Below are positions 53,130-61,591 of a DNA stretch of 62,805 nucleotides, piece after piece. Made by a program: the position numbers and the translations under genes. Every line of letters starts with the position of its first letter. The stretch's first letter is position 1. Source of the stretch: Candidatus Zipacnadum vermilionense. Lineage in GTDB: Bacteria > Armatimonadota > Zipacnadia > Zipacnadales > Zipacnadaceae. Under the pieces are notes generated by a model. It saw only the letters and a program-made list of their open reading frames with translations. It was not told where the DNA came from and searched no databases. The stretch lies in the NCBI GenBank assembly GCA_029821755.1, contig JALGSV010000020.1:1-62805 (forward strand), written 5' to 3'.

Positions 53130-53423
53130 GCCTTTCCCGCGCAGGTCCTGCCCCTTGATATTCACGGCAGCGGGACCGGAGTTGCTGAGGCCCCCCTCGC
53201 CGAGCGCGAGGTGCACGGTCTTGAGGGCGGCCGAGCGCAGGGCGCCCTCGTTGTGCCGGCGAGCGAAGGCCGGCTCTCCCGTGAGCCGCACGTCGCCATC
53301 GGTCCCCGAAGCCGCTTTGCCGGGTGACAGGAGTACCACGTCGGTCCCCTCCACGAAGGGGCGGACACCCCGGAGGGAGAAAGGGGCGTGGCTGACGACC
53401 CACGAGTATTGTATGATGTTCAC
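53130..53423 (-). pseudogene. C-terminal fragment of a heparinase-like family gene, minus strand
   Basis: A minus-strand frame reads FVEGTDVVLLSPGKAASG, GEPAFARRHNEGALRSAAL and LSNSGPAAVNIKGQDLRGKG. This matches the C-terminal region of the 39288 pseudogene (MEGMDLVLLSPGQP; AGEIAFARVGNDGLVRLAV; LKSSGPVSLEIKG). No start, toroid or signal peptide is present. It is an inverted leftover of another family copy, and it fills most of the 420-bp gap before the gene at 53485. Confidence 0.65.
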
Positions 53424-53484
53424 AGGGAGCTGACGGGTCAGTTCCCGGCGACACTGCTACCCAGCCCGCTGATGGGAGTCACCC

Positions 53485-56400
53485 ATGCGTCTGTTAGTCC
53501 TCGCTTTGCTTGGTGTAGTACTTGGTCTGCCGACGGTGGCGGCTTCGGCCGGGACAGTCAACTTCTCCTATGAGGAAGCCCTCAAGCGGTCGTGGAAGCA
53601 TGAGGTCCTCACTTTCCTCGTTTACGTCCCCGAAAGGGCCGGGGCTACGGAGAAGATGTACGTGACCGACGAGACGGGCGCGGTCGTGGCGGCACAGATC
53701 GCTCCCTCGTCGGTGGTGCTCAAACCTGCCGAGGTGCCGGTCAGCGTCAGTGTGATCGCCGATTTTGAACCGTGGCAGAAGCACACCTGGACACTGCATT
53801 TCGGTGAGGCCAGCCAGCCGTCGGCGCCGCGCACGGATCTGACCAGCGTGCAGGAGCGGGGCAGCTATGTGCTGAGCAACGGCCTGATCGCGGTCCGCAC
53901 CGGGCGAGGCGAGCGGCGCTTCGCCACTCCGGTGTCGGCGGACCAGGTGCCGGCGCCGTTGCTGGCTGTGCGCGGGCAGAGCGGGGCCTGGATCGGACGC
54001 GGGTGGCTGGAGACTCCGCAGCGGGTGGTCAGCTACAGCCTCAAGCTCAGCGATGATGGTCCCCTCTTTAAGCGCTTGCGGGCAGAGTACTACTTTGAGG
54101 GCGGCTATTACCTGTGCACTCTCACCTTGCGCTCGGGCGAAGACGTGGTGCATTTCCGCGAAGAGTTCGACATGGGCGCGCCCTCGCCGGTGCGGGACAG
54201 CAACGTCTGCTTCAGCCTCTACGAGGGCCTGCGGCCCGATACCGTGCGATGGAACGGCTGGTACGAGGACCCGCGCTTCAACCCCACCGAGGCACGCTGG
54301 CTGGACCCCAGCAAGGAAGCAATCTTTCCGATCGACTACCAGCAGCCCGGGCCGTTGCTGCGCCTGCATGGGCTGTTCTACTGGTGGGCGCAGGCCGCGT
54401 GCTACTACGGCGCCTACCGGCAGGATCAGCCCGAGGGGGACCTGATCGCCGCTTTCCCGAAGCGGCCGGGGCACTGGAGCAACCCGACGGTGATCTTCCT
54501 GGAGAGCCGCAAGGGGCCCGACCTGGTGCTCAAGGCGCCGATTCGCCTGCCAGTAACCAAGGGCACCATCGATGGCAACGAGGACCGTACCCCGTACTTC
54601 ACCGGTAGCCTTGCCCCCGGCACTCCGACCACGCGAGGCATCCGGGAATGGGGCCTGCTGGTCTCCCGGCCCGTGGACGCCATCGCCCCGGGGGACAGCG
54701 TGCAGCAGAGCGGCATCCGCAAAGCCTGGACGCGCTACGGGCAGAACCTGCTGGACAAGATCAAGGAGTGGACGCTGCAGTGGTCCGCTCCGGGTGCCGA
54801 GGCCTACCCCCGCGCCTTTGTAACCGCGGCGGAATTGCCCGCCCTGCGCGAGCGCGCGAACGCCATCCCGGCCCTGCAGGCAAAGGTGGGTACGCCGACC
54901 ACGCAGCGGTTCACCTACCTGGTGGACCAGGACCCGCAGGTGGCGGACGGTCTGTTGCATAACGAGGCGGGAGGCGATTCGAACTGGATGGGCCTCTTGC
55001 CCAAGCTGCGCTTCTACGCCTCGCGCTATCTGGACCTTGACGGCGACATCGGGCCCAGCACGCATATGCACCGCGCGGCGGGGATGCTGATGCAGGCAGC
55101 GCCGCTGTATGACGTGGCGATGAGCATCCCCTCCATGACCCCGGAGGAGCGCCGGGAAGCCGCCGCACTCTATGCCTTCCTGGTCTACAAGCTGGCGGAC
55201 CCCGACTACCTGGCCTATGGGACCGGATTCCACCTGGGGAATCCCAACATGCCCACCATGGCGGTGAGCGTGCTCGGCTACTCTGCGGCCCTCATCCCCG
55301 AGCACCCTAGGGCCCCCCAGTGGATGATAACCTCGGCCAAGGGGACGCTGGATATGCTGCGCGACTTCACGGCGCCGGGCGGGGCGTGGCGCGAATGCCC
55401 GCACTACCAGATGGACGCGTCGGTGTCGGGGATCATGCAGTCGGCCACGGTGTTCAAGAACGCCGGCTTCATTGATCTCTTCCAGAACCCCTTCTTCAAG
55501 GCGTCGATGTTGTACCACCTGAAGCTGCTCACCCCCGTCGATCCGCGGTTTGGCATCCGCACCATGCCGGCCATCGGCAACGGCTGCAACGAGTCGACCA
55601 GTCTGTACGGGCGCATGGCGGCGGGCACCGCCTCCAGCGACCCCGAGTACTCCCAGTGGATGCAGTGGGGGTGGAAGGCGGTGGGGTCGCTCTATGTGTA
55701 CCGGAACGACGAGGCGATCTGCGACGAGAACCTGCCGGCCTCCCCGCCGGACATGCGCAGCCAACACTTCCCCGGCTTCGGTGCCGTGATGCGCTCGCAC
55801 TTCGGCGACCCCAACGAGACCTACCTGGTCTTCCGCATGGGCTACCAGATCGAGCACTACGAGGACGACCAGGGGGAAATCGTGCTCTATGCCAAGGGAG
55901 CGCCGCTGGCGCTGGATTTCGCCTCGCTGTATGCACCGTCGATGGTGCGGCCCTGGATGCACAACCGCATCGCGATCAACCACATGCGGGACTGGGGGCA
56001 GATCGGCGAGATCACCCAGCAGAACTTCCTGGCGGCCGCGGACGCCTGTCAGGGCAGCATGACCATCACGACGCTGCTGGAGTACCCCGAGGACCCCAAG
56101 GACAACCCGCTGCCGAATCGTGATCTGGTGACGGAGAACATCCCCCCGACGACGTGGACGCGGCAGGTGATGCTGGTGAAGAATGAGGTGGCCGACGGGC
56201 CGCACTACGTGTTGCTACGCGACGGTTTCGCCGGTGAGGGTGACGACTTCACGGAGTTCACGCTGTGGGACCTGGCCAAGAGCGTGGAAACGCAAGGCAA
56301 CGTGGCCCACTATACCGGCCAACTGGGCGTGGATCTGACGGTCACGATGCTTGACCCGGCGCAGCCGGAGTTCACCACGGGACAGTATGGGCACAACTTC

Positions 56401-56985
56401 ATCTACGGGGCTTTCACCGAGCCGTTCTTCCGGAAAGTCAACGGGCCGGACGCCAAGTGGGAGGAAACGCAGCACTTCATCCGCGTGAAGCGGACCGATC
56501 ACCAGGGATACTTTGCGGTGCTCTACCCGCACCGGGTCGGCGAGCCGGCGCCCAACTTCACGCCCTGGGCGGGGGGCGCGGGGGTGACGGCGACGATCAA
56601 CGGGGAGAAGCAGATCGCCGTGTGCGCGGCGCAGCCGGGGCAGTATGCCGAGGGCGAGGTCGCGATGGAGGGCCAACGCGCGCTGGTGCGCGAGGGGCCG
56701 GGGCGATTGGTGCTGGCCCTGCTGTCGGGCACGATGGTGAAGGCCCAGGGGTATGAGCTGCGCAGCCCCGGCCCGGCGGCGGTCACCGTCGAGGGCGCGC
56801 AGATCACCGGTGAGGCTAACCTGGCAGTGGCCGGGGAATTGGTGCTGACCGTTCCGCCGGGGATCACGGCCACGAGTGCGGTGGTCGAGACCGACACCGG
56901 GGAGCAGCAGGTGCAGGTAGCGCAGGAAGGGAACAAGTTAGGGGTGGCGCTGCCGGCGGGGCGGTGCCGATTTGGGCTGAAGTGA
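53485..56985 (+). CDS. Heparinase II/III-like secreted protein
   Basis: 1166 residues with signal peptide LVLALLGVVLGLPTVAAS. Residues ~22-115 are the family's opening beta domain (RSWKHEVLTFLVYVPERAG). From ~120 a beta-sandwich (GSYVLSNGLIAVRTGRG; LRAEYYFEGGYYLCTL), then an alpha/alpha toroid from ~430 (YLVDQDPQVADGLLHNEAGG; GFHLGNPNMPTMAVSV; GGAWRECPHYQMDASVSG), then the lyase-type beta half with MGYQIEHYEDDQGEIVLYAK and GAPLALDF, equivalent to the catalytic-His strand region. A final ~150-residue beta domain closes it (GRLVLALLSGTMVKAQGYEL). Intact paralogue of the 45929 gene and full-length relative of two degraded copies nearby. Likely a polysaccharide lyase; substrate unknown. Confidence 0.72.
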   Translation: MRLLVLALLGVVLGLPTVAASAGTVNFSYEEALKRSWKHEVLTFLVYVPERAGATEKMYVTDETGAVVAAQIAPSSVVLKPAEVPVSVSVIADFEPWQKHTWTLHFGEASQPSAPRTDLTSVQERGSYVLSNGLIAVRTGRGERRFATPVSADQVPAPLLAVRGQSGAWIGRGWLETPQRVVSYSLKLSDDGPLFKRLRAEYYFEGGYYLCTLTLRSGEDVVHFREEFDMGAPSPVRDSNVCFSLYEGLRPDTVRWNGWYEDPRFNPTEARWLDPSKEAIFPIDYQQPGPLLRLHGLFYWWAQAACYYGAYRQDQPEGDLIAAFPKRPGHWSNPTVIFLESRKGPDLVLKAPIRLPVTKGTIDGNEDRTPYFTGSLAPGTPTTRGIREWGLLVSRPVDAIAPGDSVQQSGIRKAWTRYGQNLLDKIKEWTLQWSAPGAEAYPRAFVTAAELPALRERANAIPALQAKVGTPTTQRFTYLVDQDPQVADGLLHNEAGGDSNWMGLLPKLRFYASRYLDLDGDIGPSTHMHRAAGMLMQAAPLYDVAMSIPSMTPEERREAAALYAFLVYKLADPDYLAYGTGFHLGNPNMPTMAVSVLGYSAALIPEHPRAPQWMITSAKGTLDMLRDFTAPGGAWRECPHYQMDASVSGIMQSATVFKNAGFIDLFQNPFFKASMLYHLKLLTPVDPRFGIRTMPAIGNGCNESTSLYGRMAAGTASSDPEYSQWMQWGWKAVGSLYVYRNDEAICDENLPASPPDMRSQHFPGFGAVMRSHFGDPNETYLVFRMGYQIEHYEDDQGEIVLYAKGAPLALDFASLYAPSMVRPWMHNRIAINHMRDWGQIGEITQQNFLAAADACQGSMTITTLLEYPEDPKDNPLPNRDLVTENIPPTTWTRQVMLVKNEVADGPHYVLLRDGFAGEGDDFTEFTLWDLAKSVETQGNVAHYTGQLGVDLTVTMLDPAQPEFTTGQYGHNFIYGAFTEPFFRKVNGPDAKWEETQHFIRVKRTDHQGYFAVLYPHRVGEPAPNFTPWAGGAGVTATINGEKQIAVCAAQPGQYAEGEVAMEGQRALVREGPGRLVLALLSGTMVKAQGYELRSPGPAAVTVEGAQITGEANLAVAGELVLTVPPGITATSAVVETDTGEQQVQVAQEGNKLGVALPAGRCRFGLK

Positions 56986-57230
56986 ATATGTGGCTATCCC
57001 CTGGGGATGCTCTCTCGACTGCAAGCCCCGGCCCGGACTGGTGCACCACCCTAACATAGCGATGAACCGGGTCAGCGCCGGCCGCACCTGCGCTGGACCT
57101 CCTGGACGCCCATAAGCAGCTACCGCTTCCGCACGCCTACGGTGCCTATGGGCAAGCTGATGACCGGAAACCTGGAGCAGACGCCGCCCTGGCGGCCTTC
57201 CTAGATACCCATCCGAGGAGGAATCGACTC
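56986..57230. other. Intergenic region, possible short gene remnant
   Basis: A plus-strand frame around 57090-57200 reads LDLLDAHKQLPLPHAYG without a start or known family. It may be a remnant. GAGGAGG just before 57231 is the ribosome-binding site of the next gene. Confidence 0.3.
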
Positions 57231-60200
57231 ATGCTGCCATCGTCCCTCCGTCTCACCCTCGCTCTGTTGCTCATCACTGGACTGTGCGCCGGAACGGCGC
57301 TAGCCGCCCCCGACCTCCCTGACCCGCGCACCGGCGGCGCCGGGGGCGGTCCCCTGGCCCTGCTCTACCTCAGTTCCAGCCCCGTGATGGACGCGGCCTA
57401 TGCCGCGCAGCTCACGCAGGAAGGCTTCACGCACACCTCCGCCACCTACTACGAGCCGTTGTCCATGGATTTCTTGAGGAAGTTCAACGTCGTGGTGATC
57501 GACTACCTGCCCATCGCGGCGGAGGAGTACAACACCTTCGGCCAGCACATGCTCCACTTCTGGTCGAACATGAAGAAGCTGTGGCAGTGCGTGGAGGAGG
57601 GCACCGGCGTGTTGGTCTATACCAACTTGGCCGACAACGGGGGCGGGCTGGCGGCCGGCTGGAACGGAGAGATGGAGCGTTGGGGCATCCAACTGCAGCA
57701 GTCCTGCATTCTCGACCGCTCACTGGCCTTCTCCAAGTGGGTAGCGTACGGCGAGAACGCCTACGCCTGGACGGAGAACCTCGTAGCTCACCCGGTAACC
57801 GAGGGCCTCAAGCGGGTCTACTACCCCACCGCCAACGCGCGTTGGGACGACTGCTACACCGCTCCTCCCCTGCTGTGCGACGGCAACTGGACGCCCCTGG
57901 TCAAGGCCATGCCAGGCGCACGCGTGGCGACCCTGGTAGACAACTACTGGGTGTACGAGCCCGACGCCAAGCGCGACTTGGTGCTGGGCGCGGTGCGGTC
58001 GGTCGGCAAGGGCCGCCTGGGCGTCTTGTCCATCAATCCGGCCTACACCCACCGACTGGGCTACACGAAGCTGGCCAACAACAACTACGGGGAGATGAGC
58101 TTCGGCCAAGTAGACGGCATCATCTTGAGGAAGGGCAACGGCGCCGTGCCCAGCGATACCGGCACGCTACTCTCGCGGCTGTACGCTTGGCTGGCGGGGG
58201 ACTCCGGCCCAGCGGGCTTTGGCGGGTACAAGACCGGCGAGCCCGTGGGTATCGAGACCCTCCCACCCACTGAGGATGAGAAGGCTTTCTCTCCGGTACT
58301 GGACCCCGACACCATGCGGATGCCCCTCTCCTGGCGGCACCGTCCGGCCAGCGTCAAGGTGGGGGACAAGCAGTACTACCCCGAGGTCAGTGACCCTCTC
58401 ATCACCGGGGACCTGCGCTTCTTCAGGGGTCTGGTGGGTGTCCATTCCGCCTTCAGCGACGGGGAGGGCAGCGTGCAGGACTACGCCGCGGCCGCCCGCC
58501 AGGCGGGCTACTCGGTGGTAGTCTTCACTGAGAACTTCGCCCAACTGAGCGGGGCGGACTGGGACAAGCTCGTCGCCGACTGCGCGCTGGCCAGCACCGA
58601 GGACTTCGTGTGCCTGCCCGGCTTCGATATCATGGACACGGACAACAACCACTATCTCCTGGTTGCGCCTCCCTACTACCCCCGCGCCTCCTGGCTCAGC
58701 CCGGACGGCAAGCGCCTGGTGAAGGTGCAGATGATCAACCTGCTGTACGCCAACCACCTGGTCATCGCCCACCGCGCCGAGACTTCCCCTCTACCCCAGG
58801 AGCGCCTCAAGCACTTCCAGGGCCTGTCGGTCTACACCTACCGCGGCGGCCGCCTGCTCGACGAGAGCATCAGCGCCTACGCCTGGCAGGCCATGAATGC
58901 CTCCAACCCGCATCCCATCGTGGTGCACGAGGTATTCAGTCCGGAAGAGGTCGCGCAGGCCGCCACCACCGGCTTCCAGCAACTGCTGCCTGGGGACACG
59001 GTGCCGAACGCGGCGGGTTACTTCCGGGCGGGGTTGTGTCACTACTTCGACTCGCCGTCCCGCTACCTCATCAGCGAGGGGCCCATCGTCTACAACTGGG
59101 TAATCAACCCCAAGGACTACGGCCCCGCCGAGGAGGGGCGTCGCCACTTCCGCGTGGATATCGGGGTGAAGGCCGACGTCCCGCTGACCACCGTCACCCT
59201 CTACGACGGCTTCACCCCGATCCGGCGCTGGCTGCCTGCCGGCAACGATTTCCAGGCTCGCGCCGACTTCCAGCACGGGCGCCAGTATGACCTGTTCCTG
59301 ATCGCCGAGGACACCAAGGGGCAGCGGGTGATCACCTCTTCCATGCGCACGGTAACGGAGCTGCACCACTTCCGCTGCGCCGACCGCCAGAACTGGCTGG
59401 GACATGTAGGCGCTTACTACACCGGTCTCAACCTGCCCAACAACCTGGAGATCATCATGCCGATTGAGGGCACCGCCGAGGGTTCCGCCATCTTCACCAA
59501 CGTGCCGGGCACCTGCATGGCGGGGAAGCTAAACTTCCCCTTCACCTCGGTGGATGTGGTGCTGACCGAGGACATCCTCAATGAGAAGTATGTTGACGCC
59601 CTGCGGGCCGACGTAGGCGCCGATGCCATGCCGAGCCAGGCCAGCAAGGCCGCCTCGGTGTATGACGCCACCATGCGCAATTGGAGTTTCGCTCCGGGGG
59701 CCGGTCGCCCCGGCTACCCGACCATTATGGAATTCGACATCCGGCTCAAGCGTGAGGTACAGCCGGTGGACCCGCAGGGCCTCTTCCCGGCCTTCGGCAA
59801 CCTGCGCGACGAGCAGTACGCGTGGTTTGACAAGTCCGGTAAGCTGGTCAGCGGCAAGCTCGGCCCCCAGGACGTCTTGGACGTGCCCGTGGGCGGCTAC
59901 GCGGGCGGCTACGTTGCGCTGACCGAGGGCATGCGGGTGGACCACGGCCGCTTCGGCCTGGCGCCGGCTCCCGGCGCGCCGACGACGCTTCCCGGCGGGA
60001 CGCGCTTCGTGGCACGCTTCCTCATGGTCGCCTCCGCCAACCCCGGTACCGTCACCGCCAAAGGTGTCGAGAACCCCGCCGAATGGCTGACCGCGATGGG
60101 GCTTGCCGGCAAGCTCCCCTACCAACTCCGCCTCACTCGCGGCAAGCTGGTCGGTGTCCGCTTCCTGGCGGAGATCGCCCCGGACAGGTACGGCTCCGCC

Positions 60201-60587
60201 GGGGAAGTGGCCGCCACGGCCGACCTGCCCTTCTGGGTGCCCCTGCACTTGACCGACCTGAATCCGCGCTGGCCGGTCGGCCTGTGGCGCGAAGACGGAA
60301 CCTTGGCCTACACCGGCATCTTCGAGGGCTCCGCTTGGCCGCGGCTCGACGTGGGGAAGAAGGGGAAGTTCTATGCGGGTAACCTGCTGACCGCCGACAA
60401 CGCTGAGCTAGTGCTGGAAGTGGTGAAGTGGGGGAAGGACTACCTGAAGGTCGAGGCTCACAACCCTACCGCGGCACCGATTGAGGCCACCGTCTCCACG
60501 CCGCGAGAGATCACGACCCTCTTGCCCCTTACGCGCAAGGTGACTGTGCCGGCGGGGAGCACTGTCTACGTGGAAGCGGGTAAGTGA
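57231..60587 (+). CDS. Secreted protein: GATase-like domain plus degenerate PHP domain
   Basis: 1118 residues; GAGGAGG 9 nt upstream; signal peptide LALLLITGLCAGTALA. Residues ~40-340 resemble a GATase-like fold (LALLYLSSSPVMDAAYAAQL; VVVIDYLPIAAEEYN; GTGVLVYTNLADNGGG). Residues ~395-640 follow a PHP layout with altered metal ligands: GVHSAFSDGEGSVQDYAAAA (H405, D410), VVVFTENFAQLSG where TDHN-type Asp-His became E434-N435, and CLPGFDI where the usual Glu is D466. Then beta domains (VTLYDGFTPIRRWLPAGN; HHFRCADRQNWLGHV) and a C-terminal beta domain repeated in the fragment at 61390. An extracytoplasmic PHP-like protein that probably lost phosphoesterase metals. Function unknown. Confidence 0.65.
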   Translation: MLPSSLRLTLALLLITGLCAGTALAAPDLPDPRTGGAGGGPLALLYLSSSPVMDAAYAAQLTQEGFTHTSATYYEPLSMDFLRKFNVVVIDYLPIAAEEYNTFGQHMLHFWSNMKKLWQCVEEGTGVLVYTNLADNGGGLAAGWNGEMERWGIQLQQSCILDRSLAFSKWVAYGENAYAWTENLVAHPVTEGLKRVYYPTANARWDDCYTAPPLLCDGNWTPLVKAMPGARVATLVDNYWVYEPDAKRDLVLGAVRSVGKGRLGVLSINPAYTHRLGYTKLANNNYGEMSFGQVDGIILRKGNGAVPSDTGTLLSRLYAWLAGDSGPAGFGGYKTGEPVGIETLPPTEDEKAFSPVLDPDTMRMPLSWRHRPASVKVGDKQYYPEVSDPLITGDLRFFRGLVGVHSAFSDGEGSVQDYAAAARQAGYSVVVFTENFAQLSGADWDKLVADCALASTEDFVCLPGFDIMDTDNNHYLLVAPPYYPRASWLSPDGKRLVKVQMINLLYANHLVIAHRAETSPLPQERLKHFQGLSVYTYRGGRLLDESISAYAWQAMNASNPHPIVVHEVFSPEEVAQAATTGFQQLLPGDTVPNAAGYFRAGLCHYFDSPSRYLISEGPIVYNWVINPKDYGPAEEGRRHFRVDIGVKADVPLTTVTLYDGFTPIRRWLPAGNDFQARADFQHGRQYDLFLIAEDTKGQRVITSSMRTVTELHHFRCADRQNWLGHVGAYYTGLNLPNNLEIIMPIEGTAEGSAIFTNVPGTCMAGKLNFPFTSVDVVLTEDILNEKYVDALRADVGADAMPSQASKAASVYDATMRNWSFAPGAGRPGYPTIMEFDIRLKREVQPVDPQGLFPAFGNLRDEQYAWFDKSGKLVSGKLGPQDVLDVPVGGYAGGYVALTEGMRVDHGRFGLAPAPGAPTTLPGGTRFVARFLMVASANPGTVTAKGVENPAEWLTAMGLAGKLPYQLRLTRGKLVGVRFLAEIAPDRYGSAGEVAATADLPFWVPLHLTDLNPRWPVGLWREDGTLAYTGIFEGSAWPRLDVGKKGKFYAGNLLTADNAELVLEVVKWGKDYLKVEAHNPTAAPIEATVSTPREITTLLPLTRKVTVPAGSTVYVEAGK

Positions 60588-60630
60588 CCGGTCTGAGCCA
60601 ACGCTGCCGGTCCTGTCCCCTCTAGCCGGG

Positions 60631-60650
60631 GCCCGCGCTCGCGCGCGGGC
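60631..60650. terminator. Bidirectional terminator-like hairpin
   Basis: Perfect 8-bp stem GCCCGCGC / GCGCGGGC with a 4-nt loop in the 64-bp gap between convergent stops (60587 plus strand, 60652 minus strand). T-rich sequence (CTCATTCCTC) follows on the plus side, but there is no true U-tract. Confidence 0.65.
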
Positions 60651-60651
60651 C

Positions 60652-61227
60652 TCATTCCTCGGGTACGAGCAGGAAGGCATCTACGCAGTAGAGGTAATTG
60701 GTCAGCGACTGCTTCTTGGCGTAGTCCTCCCTGGGAAGCAGCACCACGCGGTTGGCCTCCGGTGAGAGGTCGAATACCCCCCAGTCATCCAGTTCGTTCT
60801 GCGCCAGGCCTACCCCGGGGAAGTGCGAGTAGAAGCCCATGAAATCATGCTCGGAGCGGTGTCCGTTGATCTCCATCTGCCACAAGCTCTGGGAGCTTAC
60901 CGAGTGGAAGCTGCGGGTCAACACGCGGTACCTGCCGGCCGGGGCGACGGGCAGACGGAACTGGAAGCGAGCCCCGGGGGAATGAGGAACAAGGGCGACC
61001 AGGCGACGGCCGCTGAGGAAGAAGCGGCCGGGGGTGTCGAGGACGACGTTGATCTCGCCGGCCAGCGCGCGAGGGACGGTAGTGGTCGAGATGACTGAAT
61101 TATTGCTGGTGGTGGGCTCGCACTGCGTAAACGCTGGCGTCGCCTGGTGTTCGGCGGAAAGTTGAGCTTTGTGCGGGGGCGCGGTCGAGGGCAGGGGCAA
61201 TGCTACGTAAGCGTTTGCGCAAATCAT
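60652..61227 (-). CDS. Hypothetical protein with jelly-roll-like domain
   Basis: 191 residues from the ATG at 61227; the frame is open further upstream to 61455 but that part overlaps a plus-strand fragment and looks non-coding. Recognisable protein character starts near ALAGEINVVLDTPGRFFLSG and continues FQFRLPVAPAGRYRVLTR, WQMEINGHRSEHDFMGFY, DDWGVFDLSPEANRVVLLP and ends YLYCVDAFLLVPEE. This is the strand pattern of a carbohydrate-binding jelly roll. No signal peptide is visible and the first ~50 residues are of low quality, so it may be the C-terminal relic of a longer secreted protein. Converges on the 57231 gene across a terminator hairpin. Confidence 0.45.
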   Translation of the reverse strand: MICANAYVALPLPSTAPPHKAQLSAEHQATPAFTQCEPTTSNNSVISTTTVPRALAGEINVVLDTPGRFFLSGRRLVALVPHSPGARFQFRLPVAPAGRYRVLTRSFHSVSSQSLWQMEINGHRSEHDFMGFYSHFPGVGLAQNELDDWGVFDLSPEANRVVLLPREDYAKKQSLTNYLYCVDAFLLVPEE

Positions 61228-61384
61228 ACTCGGAGGCAGGGCCGGTGTTAAGGGGTTGGTAGCGGAATCCGGAGAAGCCAATCCACTAGGTCCATGTTGA
61301 GTCGCTCCGGCGATGACTCGATCAGGAGATATGCGCCTGAGCCCCGGCAGGTCTCCAGGGCGCGCAGCAGGAAGAGAGCGGGGA

Positions 61385-61563
61385 AGCCGCCCTTGGTCGA
61401 GGTGCACAACCCCACCGATCGGGAGGTCACCACTACCCTCCGTTCTCCGGACCATACCCCAGTTGCCGGTGGCCTGACCACCATCGTCAAGGTCCCCGCC
61501 GGCGACAGCGTGCGACTGTGGTTCCAGGGGAAGACGCTGGAACCGCGGAGGGCCGGGGCGTGA
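61385..61563 (+). pseudogene. Fragment of a C-terminal domain like that of the 57231 protein
   Basis: The plus-strand frame reads PLVEVHNPTDREVTTTLRSP, then TTIVKVPAGDSVRLWFQGKT and stops at 61563. The gene at 57231 ends with the same pattern (KVEAHNPTAAPIEATV; RKVTVPAGSTVYVEAG). Nothing upstream in this frame is related, so it is an orphan C-terminal fragment. Confidence 0.65.
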
Positions 61564-61591
61564 TCATCGGTGCCACGAAAGGAATGACGCA

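Noticed and set aside
53494-56205. Very long minus-strand open frame (903 codons) opposite the 53485 gene
   Set aside because: Arg/Gly/His-rich composition, no domain, no ribosome-binding site. It mirrors the codon bias of the plus-strand gene, which has a signal peptide and family similarity. High-GC antisense shadow.
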